Shown: positions 1 through 7,373 of the stretch, piece after piece | How positions within the stretch are numbered: the stretch's first letter is position 1 | Layout of the letters: each line of letters opens with the position of its first letter | Source of the DNA: Geobacter sp. UBA6169 | Lineage (GTDB): Bacteria > Desulfobacterota > Desulfuromonadia > Geobacterales > Pseudopelobacteraceae | Assembly: GCA_002422265.1 (NCBI GenBank) | Contig: DIUB01000155.1 | Span: forward strand, 1 to 14,239 | Length of the DNA stretch: 14,239 bases | Reading direction: 5' to 3' | Notes under the pieces: generated by a model | The model's input: the letters and a program-made list of their open reading frames with translations, nothing else | Told to the model about the DNA's origin: nothing | Databases searched by the model: none | Position numbers and translations under genes: made by a program

Positions 1-274
1 CTGCAATCAGGTGTTCCACCTCCAGCTTTAAGAGCGGGATATCCATCCCCAACCGGTTGGACCAGTAATCAAGATCGGTCCAGTTAAGGGTCCGTTCCTG
101 GGAACGGAACAAGGCATGCAACTGCTCTTGGGCAACCTTGAGGCTCACCTTGTGGACAGCTGCCCACCGCTTGGGTACATGCTCAAGCCAGAAGTGGTCG
201 TCAAAATGCCGATCCAGCAGGGTGCCGTCCATGTCCAGCAGTACGGTGTCAATAGTGGTCCAGTCGAGGATCAT
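1..274 (-). CDS. yrfG: HAD-family GMP/IMP nucleotidase (YrfG-like), partial: 5' part only
   Basis: This is an open frame read from 274 down to the window edge, giving about 91 N-terminal residues. I translated it by hand. It carries the HAD motif I box DMDGT (D14 nucleophile, D16 acid/base) within LLDMDGTLLD, followed by an FDDHFW segment. A later NWTDLDYWSNRLGMDI stretch closely resembles E. coli YrfG (NWxxLDYWSxxLGxDI), a cytosolic phosphatase that dephosphorylates GMP and IMP. The start is fixed because an in-frame TGA lies two codons upstream of the ATG, and AAAGGGA sits about 10 nt ahead of it. The 3' part, with the remaining HAD motifs, is outside the window. The specific nucleotidase role is inferred from resemblance; a generic HAD phosphatase is the fallback. 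Confidence 0.85.
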   Translation of the reverse strand, partial: MILDWTTIDTVLLDMDGTLLDRHFDDHFWLEHVPKRWAAVHKVSLKVAQEQLHALFRSQERTLNWTDLDYWSNRLGMDIPLLKLEVEHLIA

Positions 275-320
275 GGCGTGTCAGTCCCTTTCAAAGCGTT
301 GCTTCATGACATCTCAGCTG

Positions 321-339
321 AAAAAAGGCACGTTTGCCT
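321..339 (-). terminator. Weak hairpin plus T-run in the yrfG leader (possible attenuator or terminator)
   Basis: Read on the minus strand, AGGCA-AACG-TGCCT forms a 5-bp stem with a 4-nt loop, directly followed by a run of T (321-325). It ends about 47 nt upstream of the yrfG start codon. The stem is short, so this could be chance. If functional, it would either stop transcription coming from the right or attenuate yrfG. Confidence 0.3.
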
Positions 340-356
340 GGATAATCCTAGAAAAA

Positions 357-501
357 ACAGTTTCACGCGGAGGCACGGAGACGCGAAGAGCACTATCATG
401 TAGTTATGGCATGCCATTGTTTCACCTGGAGGGTTGATCGCTTATTTCTGGTAACTGCTTGATTTTCTCCGCGAGCTTCGCGGCTCCGCGTGAGTAACTG
501 C
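357..501. repeat. Inverted-repeat intergenic element with TCACGCGGAG arms
   Basis: TCACGCGGAG at 363-372 recurs as its exact reverse complement CTCCGCGTGA at 484-493. The similarity continues outward as cagtt-like flanks and inward as GC-rich ACGCGAAG / CTTCGCG-type sequence. The arms enclose about 110 bp of AT-richer non-coding DNA. Sequences of the form 'ttcacgcggaggcgcggagacgcg' are familiar as dispersed intergenic repeats in many bacterial genomes, so I read this as a decayed dispersed repeat. Copy number cannot be seen from this window. Confidence 0.5.
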
Positions 502-568
502 CGTTTTGAGGATAATGCCGATGCTGTTCAAGGGCATCTATACTACATCTGTAAACAGTGTGCACAAC

Positions 569-595
569 AAAAAAGGGTGGGCCAAAGGCCCACCC
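569..595 (-). terminator. Rho-independent terminator of the outer-membrane protein gene
   Basis: There is a perfect 9-bp GC-rich stem (GGGTGGGCC at 575-583 and GGCCCACCC at 587-595) with a 3-nt loop. On the minus strand it is followed by six T residues (574-569). It starts 33 nt after the TAA of the 628-2595 gene, the classic position and orientation for that gene's terminator. Confidence 0.92.
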
Positions 596-627
596 ATACC
601 AGATGAAGGATACTGCGGAACTGCTTG

Positions 628-2595
628 TTAGAAATGTACCTCAAAGGTGCCGTAGATGTTGTGAGCATACTTCATGGGTGCCATCAGCATCAGGTCGGTG
701 TACTTGATTTCAGAGATCTTGACCGGCTCACCAACCCAGTTGTTGCTGCCGGTGTACTGGAAGTCATAGTACTGGTAGCCCAGCTTGAAGAAGGTCTTGG
801 CAAAGACTGAAGAGATCGGCTTCAGGTCAAGTTCCTGAATCACGTACGGCTCATACACGCTGCCGCGGGTGCCCACCTTGCTGGTCCACATATCATCAGC
901 AGCCGGTGCAAAGGTGATCCAGTTTTTAGAACCCCAGTTGTACTCAAAGCCGATCTTGGTCTTGGTGGGCAGATCATAACGCAGGCCGGCAAACACAGCG
1001 TAGCCGGTCTTTGACTTGGGATTGAAGTCCTGGGCAAAGAACTGTCCGGACATTAGCCCCTGAAAGCCAGCATTCATAGAAACATTTTTGTTTGGCTGTG
1101 CATAACTAAGAGCAGCGTCAACAAAGAAGTTCAGGTCGCCAGGACCAACCTTTTTAAGAGTAGACATTGCACCCAGACCCGCCCAGTCAATGGCACCCAG
1201 ATCTACAGATGGGGCTGTGTTGCCAAAGATGGTGTTCTGCATGGTCGGGAAGTCAAAAATATTAAAGGCGTGGTTCCACTGCACCCAGACCCGCAGCGGA
1301 TCAGTGTCGATCGGGATGATGGCCACACCCAGCATATCGGTGTCTTTCAGGCTGTTGGTGGGGGTTGCACGGTAGCCGGAATCAAAACCGCGGCCATAGC
1401 AGACCTTGGCATAGGCACCGGGCAGCATCTCGATATCAGGCGCCCAGCCCAGGGTCATACCGTCAAAGGCATAGTTGACCAACAGGGCCGGGGTGCCGCC
1501 GTTACCGGGACGGGCTGTATTGGACTTCAGGTTGGTGGGGGCGCCGTCAGTTGCAGGGCGGCGGCCAACCGAGAACCAGACCGGCTGGTCCATGATGTTG
1601 CTCCAGGTGGCATAGGCACGGTCAACATTCAGGTAGCTGTTGGAAGGCACGTGGCCCAGCACGCCGTCAAACACGCCGACACGATCAGCAAACATACCAT
1701 TGGCGGTCTGGGTGTTGTCCTGTGAGCCAAAGACCTTGTACATACCCAGCTTCACATTAACGGTCACATCCTGGGTAGCCTTAGCCTTCAGATCAAGGCT
1801 GAACTTGTTGGTATAGAGGGTTTCGTTCTTGGGCTTAAAGGCAGGTGTAATGGCAAGGTTACCACTGTTAGCACCAAGGAAACCTTGCATCAGCATCTGA
1901 TTCATGAGTTGCTGCTGTGCAGGGGTAAAAAAGCCCATCAGCTCCTGAACAGTTGAATTAGCTGTGATCATGCCACCAGCAATCATTCCAGCAACAGTTG
2001 GCTGTGTTGTCATGCCTGGAATGGTGCTTAACTTATAGCCCATTACTGTTGGCATTACTTTTGAACCTAATGTATTCAGTATAGCTGATTGTTGGGCAGT
2101 TAAAGCAGTATTGTTCAGATTATACAGTCCGGTATTCATCATATTCATAATCTTTGGCATTGAAGCTGCCATTGCCTGCGGCATATATGAATTCATGATG
2201 GTATTAAACTGGCTTGGGGTAAAAAGTGAACCGGGCTTGCCCATAAAAATAAACTGATCAGTAGTTGGACTGGCGGTGCCGCCAATAGTTGTGCCTGCTA
2301 CTTTGTTAGGTGATGCAACCATGCCGCCAACAAGATTATTCATGGTACCGATTGCATCTGAATACCATCTGGTCTGGCCATGCAGGCTGTCCACCCGAAA
2401 CTGATAACTGCCACCGATCTGCAGCCACTTGCCCAACGACTTGTCCTCAATCCGCTCCACCTGACCTTTGAGGTCCTCCATCTGCTGGGTCAGCTTGTCA
2501 AGGCGTGCCTGCAGATCAGCTTCTGCTGCCAGGGCACCGGTTGGCAGGGCTACTGCCAGGACTGCGGCCAGCATTAACTTGTTTGACTTCTTCAT
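628..2595 (-). CDS. DUF3373-like outer-membrane beta-barrel (porin-like) protein
   Basis: This is a 655-residue exported protein. The start at 2595 is chosen over an upstream in-frame ATG (2646) because it gives a clean signal peptide (MKKSNKLMLAAVLAVALPTGALAA, cut near residue 23) and has AAGGAGAG at ideal spacing. After cleavage comes a short coiled coil (about residues 25-52, heptad-like LQARLDKLTQQMEDLKGQV), typical of periplasmic oligomerisation segments in trimeric porins. Amphipathic strand-like sequence with many aromatic residues follows, ending in a C-terminal Phe (EVHF) as expected for barrel assembly. Blocks such as WFSVGRRPATDG match my recollection of the DUF3373 family of Geobacter-type outer-membrane proteins. 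Residues about 84-246 form an unusual Met-rich stretch. The transported substrate is unknown. The gene appears monocistronic, with its own terminator at 569-595. Confidence 0.8.
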   Translation of the reverse strand: MKKSNKLMLAAVLAVALPTGALAAEADLQARLDKLTQQMEDLKGQVERIEDKSLGKWLQIGGSYQFRVDSLHGQTRWYSDAIGTMNNLVGGMVASPNKVAGTTIGGTASPTTDQFIFMGKPGSLFTPSQFNTIMNSYMPQAMAASMPKIMNMMNTGLYNLNNTALTAQQSAILNTLGSKVMPTVMGYKLSTIPGMTTQPTVAGMIAGGMITANSTVQELMGFFTPAQQQLMNQMLMQGFLGANSGNLAITPAFKPKNETLYTNKFSLDLKAKATQDVTVNVKLGMYKVFGSQDNTQTANGMFADRVGVFDGVLGHVPSNSYLNVDRAYATWSNIMDQPVWFSVGRRPATDGAPTNLKSNTARPGNGGTPALLVNYAFDGMTLGWAPDIEMLPGAYAKVCYGRGFDSGYRATPTNSLKDTDMLGVAIIPIDTDPLRVWVQWNHAFNIFDFPTMQNTIFGNTAPSVDLGAIDWAGLGAMSTLKKVGPGDLNFFVDAALSYAQPNKNVSMNAGFQGLMSGQFFAQDFNPKSKTGYAVFAGLRYDLPTKTKIGFEYNWGSKNWITFAPAADDMWTSKVGTRGSVYEPYVIQELDLKPISSVFAKTFFKLGYQYYDFQYTGSNNWVGEPVKISEIKYTDLMLMAPMKYAHNIYGTFEVHF

Positions 2596-2671
2596 GCATT
2601 CTCTCCTTTTGGTGTGGGTTGTCTCGCTAAAAGTGATCCACAACATGCAGCAAAAGATATAAACGTAAAAT

Positions 2672-2700
2672 CATATACACCCGCTGTAACCTGTTTGCAA
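2672..2700 (-). promoter_or_regulatory. Candidate promoter for the outer-membrane protein gene
   Basis: On the minus strand TTGCAA (2695-2700) and TATATG (2672-2677) are separated by exactly 17 bp, about 75 nt before the start codon at 2595. Each box matches the sigma-70 consensus at only four of six positions, so this is suggestive only. A TATGAT two bases further on is an alternative -10 with a 19-bp spacer. No terminator is visible between the upstream DUF1450-like gene (ends 2764) and this point, so read-through from the ferritin unit is also possible. Confidence 0.35.
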
Positions 2701-2763
2701 CCTAGATTCTTCACTGATACCGACTATTTGACTATTCTAATTTTACAATACATACTGCCCGGC

Positions 2764-2979
2764 CTATTTTTCTATCAATTTCTGCAATTTACCATACAGC
2801 TCATCAACGCTTGCAGCTGTAAGCATGACATGATCATACACTGCCAGCGGCTGTTTTTTGCAGGTCTTGCACAGCTTGACGCATTTTTTCAATTTGGCAT
2901 CAAGGCCGGGATACTGGTCCAGCAGACGCTGCAGCAGCTGATCAGCGCCCTGATTATGATGACACAGACGTATCTTCAT
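2764..2979 (-). CDS. Small four-cysteine DUF1450/YuzB-like protein, ferritin partner
   Basis: This is a 71-residue protein starting MKIRLCHHN. Its cysteines are C6, C33, C37 and C40 (C-x26-C-x3-C-x2-C), followed by KKQPLAVYDH and a helical C-terminus. The layout matches DUF1450 (YuzB) proteins, where CxxxCxxC precedes a PxALV-type strand; these are small thioredoxin-fold-like proteins suspected to bind a metal or Fe-S centre. Upstream in-frame starts are rejected because they would overlap ferritin by tens of codons. The chosen ATG lies 7 nt after the ferritin stop with only a poor ribosome site, so translation is probably coupled to ferritin. The pairing suggests a role in iron release or delivery, analogous to bacterioferritin-associated ferredoxin. 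That role is inference; the family assignment is from visible motif layout. Confidence 0.75.
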   Translation of the reverse strand: MKIRLCHHNQGADQLLQRLLDQYPGLDAKLKKCVKLCKTCKKQPLAVYDHVMLTAASVDELYGKLQKLIEK

Positions 2980-2986
2980 AGTATGC

Positions 2987-3517
2987 CTACGCCACCGGGA
3001 ACGGTGCCGCACCGCCTGCCGGTGGTACAAAGATCCGCTGGGCCAGCTCATTATCAATCATCAGTACGCCGTGACCGTTGGCACCCACCAGCTTCAGCTT
3101 GGCAATAATGTCACGATCATTGTTTTCTTCCTCAATCTGCTCTGTTACAAACCACTGCAGAAAGATCTGGGTGGCATGATCCTTTTCCTTTACCGCCTGC
3201 TCAGTCAGCTCGTTGATCCGGCGGGTAACGATCTGCTCATGGGCCAGGGTCTTTTCAAACATATCCAGTAGTGATGAGTATTTGTTCGGCACGGCCTTGC
3301 TGGCAGTAAGGGTGATGTTGATCCCCTGATCCACCAGGTAGTTGAAGAATTTCATAAAGTGGGTCATCTCTTCCTGATACTGCACCATAAACCAGTTGGC
3401 TGAGCCTTTCAGCCCCATTTCATTGGCAGCTGACGACATGGACAAGTAGATGTTGGCGGAAAAAAGTTCAAAATTCATGTGGGTGTTCAGGCTGACAGCC
3501 ATCTCTTTACTGATCAT
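2987..3517 (-). CDS. ftn: Non-heme bacterial ferritin
   Basis: This 176-residue cytosolic iron-storage protein should assemble as a 24-mer that oxidises Fe(II) and stores it as a mineral core. All expected ferroxidase residues are visible at E. coli FtnA-like positions: E17, E50 and H53 (in YQEEMTH), E94 (in AHEQ), and E126, Q127 and E130 (in TEQIEEE). There is no haem-ligand signature of bacterioferritin. The length is slightly above the usual 165-170 because of a Pro/Ala-rich tail (VPPAGGAAPFPVA). The start at 3517 is supported by AAAGGAG about 8 nt upstream. It is the first gene of a two-gene unit with the DUF1450-like gene, driven by the promoter at 3551-3578. I see no convincing Fur box. 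Confidence 0.96.
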   Translation of the reverse strand: MISKEMAVSLNTHMNFELFSANIYLSMSSAANEMGLKGSANWFMVQYQEEMTHFMKFFNYLVDQGINITLTASKAVPNKYSSLLDMFEKTLAHEQIVTRRINELTEQAVKEKDHATQIFLQWFVTEQIEEENNDRDIIAKLKLVGANGHGVLMIDNELAQRIFVPPAGGAAPFPVA

Positions 3518-3550
3518 TGTGTGCTCCTTTGTCTGTGTGAATTTTAAGCC

Positions 3551-3578
3551 AGTATACCCGGCATTTACAGATTTTCAA
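3551..3578 (-). promoter_or_regulatory. Sigma-70-type promoter of the ferritin gene
   Basis: On the minus strand TTGAAA (3573-3578) and TATACT (3551-3556) are separated by 16 bp. The -10 box matches five of six consensus bases and the -35 box four of six. The predicted start site would leave a leader of about 25-30 nt before the ferritin ATG at 3517. This is the best promoter in the window. The plus-strand promoter for the divergent gene at 3669 must share this 151-bp interval; a TATAGT at 3613-3618 is a weak -10 candidate for it with no good -35. Confidence 0.7.
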
Positions 3579-3668
3579 GCAGCCAGAGACTGGCGTGATC
3601 AAGAATCTGGTGTATAGTTACTTCTGCTTGAGTGTGACAAAGTAAAATCAGCACAAGAGAGGACAGCC

Positions 3669-6600
3669 ATGGCTCTACTGCACAAACTGGTGACATGGAT
3701 ACAGGGGCACCGTAAATCCCTTCTGCTCTGGGGCGGCGGTTCCCTGTTGGCGATACTGCTGTTTTCAGTGCTGGCGCTGCCGCCGATCATCAGGAGCCAG
3801 GCGCAAAAAGCTATCCATAAGGTTACCGGACGGGTTGCTACTATAGAAAAGGTCAGCTTCAACCCCTTTGGTATGACCCTGACCGTGCAGGGTTTTACCC
3901 TGTTTGAGCCGGACCGGACAGCCCCTTTTGTGAAGTTCAGACAGCTACGGGTATCTCTGGCCAGCAGCAGTATCTTCAGAATTGCGCCAGTTTCGGATGA
4001 ATTAAGCCTTGATCAGTTGCAGCTGCAGCTGGTGCGCACCGCCGAGAACCGCTACAATTTTTCTGATATTCTTGACCGGCTGGCAGCCCAGCCCAAAAAA
4101 GAACCGGGCAAACCGCTCCGCTTTTCTCTTAACAACATTCTGGTGCAGAACAGCAACATTCTTTTTGATGATCAGGCCATCAAAGGCGGCAAAAAGCACA
4201 CCGTACAGGAACTGGAGCTGGCCATACCGTTTATCAGCAACATCCCGCACCTGGCTGAGAAGTACACTGATCCCAGGTTTTCTGCCGTGGTCAATGGTGC
4301 CAGACTGGCCTTTAACGGCAAAACCAAACCGCTGCACCAGACCATGGAGACTGATCTGCACCTGAAGCTGCATGCGCTGGACCTCCCCCATTTCATGCCC
4401 TACCTGCCGGCACAGCTGCCCGTAAAACTGACCAGCGGCACCCTGACCATTGACCTGCAGCTGGCGTATAAAATCCACCAGAACAAGCAGCCGGAACTGC
4501 TGATCAAAGGGCTTACCCGGCTTGACCGGATAGCAGTGCAGGAAAAGAACCATGCACCGTTAGCCTCGTTTAACAGCCTTGAGCTGCAGGCACGTAACAT
4601 AGAGCTGTTCAGCCGTACCGTAGCGCTGCAGCAGATAGCCCTGGACGGCCTGAAGGTGTTTGTCGACCGCGACAGCAGCGGCAGACTGAACTTTCAGCGT
4701 CTGGCACCTCCGGCACAGACTGCTGCAAAAAAACCGGTGCCTGCCCAAAAAGTGGTAAAGGATGAACCGCTACTTAAATTGACCGTGGATAACCTGGCCG
4801 TTACCAATGGCAGCCTGCAGTTTGTTGACCAGCAGCCCAGAGGCGGGTTCAAGGCTGCGCTGCAGGACGTTGCCCTGAAGCTGGCTAACCTTTCAAACGC
4901 CAGGGATGCAGCCTGCCAATACGCATTTTCAATGAAGGGGGACCAGGGCGAACAGTTTACAGCTGAAGGCACTGCCGTGCTTGCACCGCTCAGCGCCGAC
5001 GCACAGTTCAGCCTGAACAGCCTGCAACTTCAGCGTGGGTGGCCCTATCTGCAGGAACTGCTGACTGCTCCGATAAAGGGTAACATAAACCTGGAAGGAA
5101 CAGCCGCGTTCAAGCCTGATGACGGTGTTTCAGTAAAAAACCTGGGGCTGCATCTCAAGGATCTGGCAGCTGACTACGGTACCAAAGACACCACCAGGAT
5201 CAGCAGCCTTGACATCACCGGTATTGAGTTCAACCAGAAACAGAACAGCACCCAGGTGGAAGAGATCAGGCTGGGCAAGAGCAGTGTGCAGGTTTCACGG
5301 GAACCGGACGGCAAGTTCTCCGTGCTTTCGTTACTTAAAACAGCACCGGCACCGGCAGCTCCTGCCGGCACAGTACCTGCTGCAGCACCCCCCCCACAGC
5401 CGGAGCCTGTCAAGCCTCAGTCTCCTGCTGTCGCCAAACCGCTTGGCTGGAAGGTGAGCAAGGTCTCGGTAAATGGTCTTGCCACTACCTTTATTGACAA
5501 AAAAGTCAGCGGACAGCCGGTATTTAAACTCCACAACATCCGTTTAACCACCGGCAACCTCATCGGGCCAAAACCCGCTGCCATGCCGCTGGTTTTCAGC
5601 GCCATCTATAACAGCACTGCACTGCTCAAGGCCAACGGCACCCTCCACCCTCAACCGGTCAGGTACGCCGGTACCATCTCCTTTGCCAAACTGCCGATCA
5701 CTGATTTTGCCAGCTATATCCCTGAAAACATCAGGCTGTATCTGCTGGACGGCACTCTGGACTGTGCCTTGAAGCTGGATGTGGGTCTTGATGCCGCAGG
5801 CAAACCCAAGGGGAGTTTCAGCGGCACTGCCGGGCTGCGCAGCCTGCACCTGGTTGATGCAGTGCTGGAGGAGGATCTGCTGAAATGGGAGAGTCTGCAG
5901 CTTGATCAGATCAGCGGCACCCTGCAGCCGATGACCCTGGGAATCCGCCAGATAGCGCTGAACAACGTCTATGCCCGGGTTGCGGTGCGTAAAGACAAGA
6001 CCCTGAACCTACAGAATCTGGTGGCAAAAGAGCAGGGTCAAGGGGCAGGGGTCAAGGGGCAGGAGAAGCAGGAAAATCAGGGTCAAGGGGCAAGGCCACG
6101 CACTGAGCCTGTCGAAGTGGGCAAGGGTCAAAAACATACGCAACAGGGGCAGGCGGTGGCGGCAAAGCCGTCCATCAGGATTGATGCCGTGACCATTCAG
6201 GACGGCACCATGGATTTCAGTGATGCCCACCTGCCCAACCAGTTCCGCACCACCTTCCATAACCTGGGTGGCCGGGTCAGTGGCCTGTCGTCAGAGATGA
6301 ACACACGTGCCGAGGTTGACCTGCGGGGCAACCTGGAAAACCACTCGCCCCTGCAGATTACCGGTACGGTCAACCCGTTGCGTGATGACCTGTTTGTTGA
6401 CCTGACCATCTCGTTCAAGGATATCGAGCTGTCACCAGCCACCCCCTACTCCGGCACTTATCTGGGGTATGCGATTGACAAGGGCAAGCTGTTTCTGGAC
6501 CTGAAGTATCATATTGAAAACAAACAGCTGAAGGCTGAGAACAAGATCTTTGTGGATCAGTTTACCTTTGGCAACAGTGTGGAGAGCGACAAGGCCACCA

Positions 6601-7373
6601 AACTGCCGGTAAAGCTGGGGATAGCGCTGCTCAAAGACCGCAACGGCCAGATCAATCTTGATCTGCCGGTATCCGGTCGTACCGACGACCCCAAATTCAG
6701 CATCTGGGGGGTGGTCTGGCAGGTGGTAACCAACCTGTTTGTCAAGGCGGTCACCTCCCCCTTTGCCCTGCTCTCGTCCATGTTCGGTTCCAGTGAAGAC
6801 CTGAGCAGCGTCTCCTTTGCGCCCGGTTCAGCACTGCTGCTGCCGACCGAGATGAAGAAGCTGGATACTCTGGCCAAGGGACTGACTGAACGTCCAGGAC
6901 TGAAAGTGGAACTATCCGGCTATGTTGACCAGCAGCGGGATCCCGAGGGGTATCGTCTGGAGCTGTTGCAGCAGAAGATGCGCCAGGAAAAATATCTTGA
7001 GCTGGCCAGAAACAAACAGTTGAAAGAGGGGGAGGATGCCGACCAGCTGACCATCCAGCCGGCCGAATATTCGCGTTACCTGAAGGCGGTCTACAACAAG
7101 GAAAAATTTCCCAAACCGCGCAACCTGATCGGTATGGTCAAGGATATTCCGGATGATGAGATGAAAAAATTGATTATTGCCAACACCCTGGTGGGGGACA
7201 AAGAACTGCAGCAGCTGGCTACCCGTCGGGCAGCAGTGGTACGGGAGTATCTGATTTCCCGGGGCAAACTGGAATCTCAGCGCCTGTTCCAGAAACAGGA
7301 TACTATCACCAAACCCCCCAAAGAGACCAGCAGCCCGGCCAGCCGGGTTGAGCTGAACCCGATCGCCTCATGA
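3669..7373 (+). CDS. AsmA-like / DUF748 family giant membrane-anchored envelope protein
   Basis: This protein has 1234 residues. Basic N-terminal residues precede one membrane segment (about 18-42, LLLWGGGSLLAILLFSVLAL). The SFNPFGMTLTVQGFTLFEPD block follows, a signature I associate with DUF748. Most of the protein is repetitive beta-rich sequence expected in the periplasm, as in AsmA/YhdP/TamB proteins thought to act in envelope lipid homeostasis or transport. Four similar modules start near residues 150, 367, 594 and 835, each with a (N/D)G-x-hxFxD-type core. They are separated by Pro/Ala-rich or Gln/Gly-rich linkers. A C-terminal segment near 1046-1100 (SFAPGSALLLPTEMKKLDTL, then LSGYVD) resembles the start of OmpA-like domains. 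The start has GAGAGGA 5-6 nt upstream. The linker at residues about 788-826 looks like inserted repeat DNA. The exact role is unknown. The gene overlaps mtaB by 4 nt. Confidence 0.85.
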   Translation: MALLHKLVTWIQGHRKSLLLWGGGSLLAILLFSVLALPPIIRSQAQKAIHKVTGRVATIEKVSFNPFGMTLTVQGFTLFEPDRTAPFVKFRQLRVSLASSSIFRIAPVSDELSLDQLQLQLVRTAENRYNFSDILDRLAAQPKKEPGKPLRFSLNNILVQNSNILFDDQAIKGGKKHTVQELELAIPFISNIPHLAEKYTDPRFSAVVNGARLAFNGKTKPLHQTMETDLHLKLHALDLPHFMPYLPAQLPVKLTSGTLTIDLQLAYKIHQNKQPELLIKGLTRLDRIAVQEKNHAPLASFNSLELQARNIELFSRTVALQQIALDGLKVFVDRDSSGRLNFQRLAPPAQTAAKKPVPAQKVVKDEPLLKLTVDNLAVTNGSLQFVDQQPRGGFKAALQDVALKLANLSNARDAACQYAFSMKGDQGEQFTAEGTAVLAPLSADAQFSLNSLQLQRGWPYLQELLTAPIKGNINLEGTAAFKPDDGVSVKNLGLHLKDLAADYGTKDTTRISSLDITGIEFNQKQNSTQVEEIRLGKSSVQVSREPDGKFSVLSLLKTAPAPAAPAGTVPAAAPPPQPEPVKPQSPAVAKPLGWKVSKVSVNGLATTFIDKKVSGQPVFKLHNIRLTTGNLIGPKPAAMPLVFSAIYNSTALLKANGTLHPQPVRYAGTISFAKLPITDFASYIPENIRLYLLDGTLDCALKLDVGLDAAGKPKGSFSGTAGLRSLHLVDAVLEEDLLKWESLQLDQISGTLQPMTLGIRQIALNNVYARVAVRKDKTLNLQNLVAKEQGQGAGVKGQEKQENQGQGARPRTEPVEVGKGQKHTQQGQAVAAKPSIRIDAVTIQDGTMDFSDAHLPNQFRTTFHNLGGRVSGLSSEMNTRAEVDLRGNLENHSPLQITGTVNPLRDDLFVDLTISFKDIELSPATPYSGTYLGYAIDKGKLFLDLKYHIENKQLKAENKIFVDQFTFGNSVESDKATKLPVKLGIALLKDRNGQINLDLPVSGRTDDPKFSIWGVVWQVVTNLFVKAVTSPFALLSSMFGSSEDLSSVSFAPGSALLLPTEMKKLDTLAKGLTERPGLKVELSGYVDQQRDPEGYRLELLQQKMRQEKYLELARNKQLKEGEDADQLTIQPAEYSRYLKAVYNKEKFPKPRNLIGMVKDIPDDEMKKLIIANTLVGDKELQQLATRRAAVVREYLISRGKLESQRLFQKQDTITKPPKETSSPASRVELNPIAS
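6033..6130 (+). repeat. Repeat cluster translated in frame inside the AsmA-like gene
   Basis: GGGTCAAGGGGCA occurs three times (6035-6047, 6049-6061, 6080-6092), with a truncated copy (GGGTCA) near 6125. Next to them lies CACTGAGCCTGTCGAAGTG (6101-6119), the core of a dispersed palindromic repeat seen between genes in many bacteria. Together they encode a Gln/Gly-rich stretch ending in PRTEPVEV, a peptide I recognise as the translation of that repeat. The reading frame stays open throughout. Confidence 0.75.

Larger units (their letters stand above)
275..627. other. 353-bp intergenic region without a gene
   Basis: I see no credible coding frame here; the open frames on the plus strand are shadows of yrfG. 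The region holds a weak hairpin with a T-run ahead of yrfG (321-339), an inverted-repeat element (about 357-501), and the strong terminator of the outer-membrane protein gene (569-595). A promoter for yrfG must lie here or further upstream, but I could not pick a convincing -35/-10 pair. Confidence 0.6.

Noticed and set aside
2596..2646. N-terminal extension of the outer-membrane protein to an ATG at 2646
   Set aside because: It would put 17 polar residues ahead of a clear signal peptide and ignores the strong AAGGAGAG site before the ATG at 2595.
3518..3668. Fur box or iron-responsive site between ferritin and the AsmA-like gene
   Set aside because: I looked for a GATAATGATAATCATTATC-like palindrome and found no convincing match.
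4002..4553. 183-residue minus-strand open frame inside the AsmA-like gene
   Set aside because: It is antisense to a strongly supported coding region, lacks any recognisable motif and has no ribosome site; it mirrors the codon pattern of the real gene.
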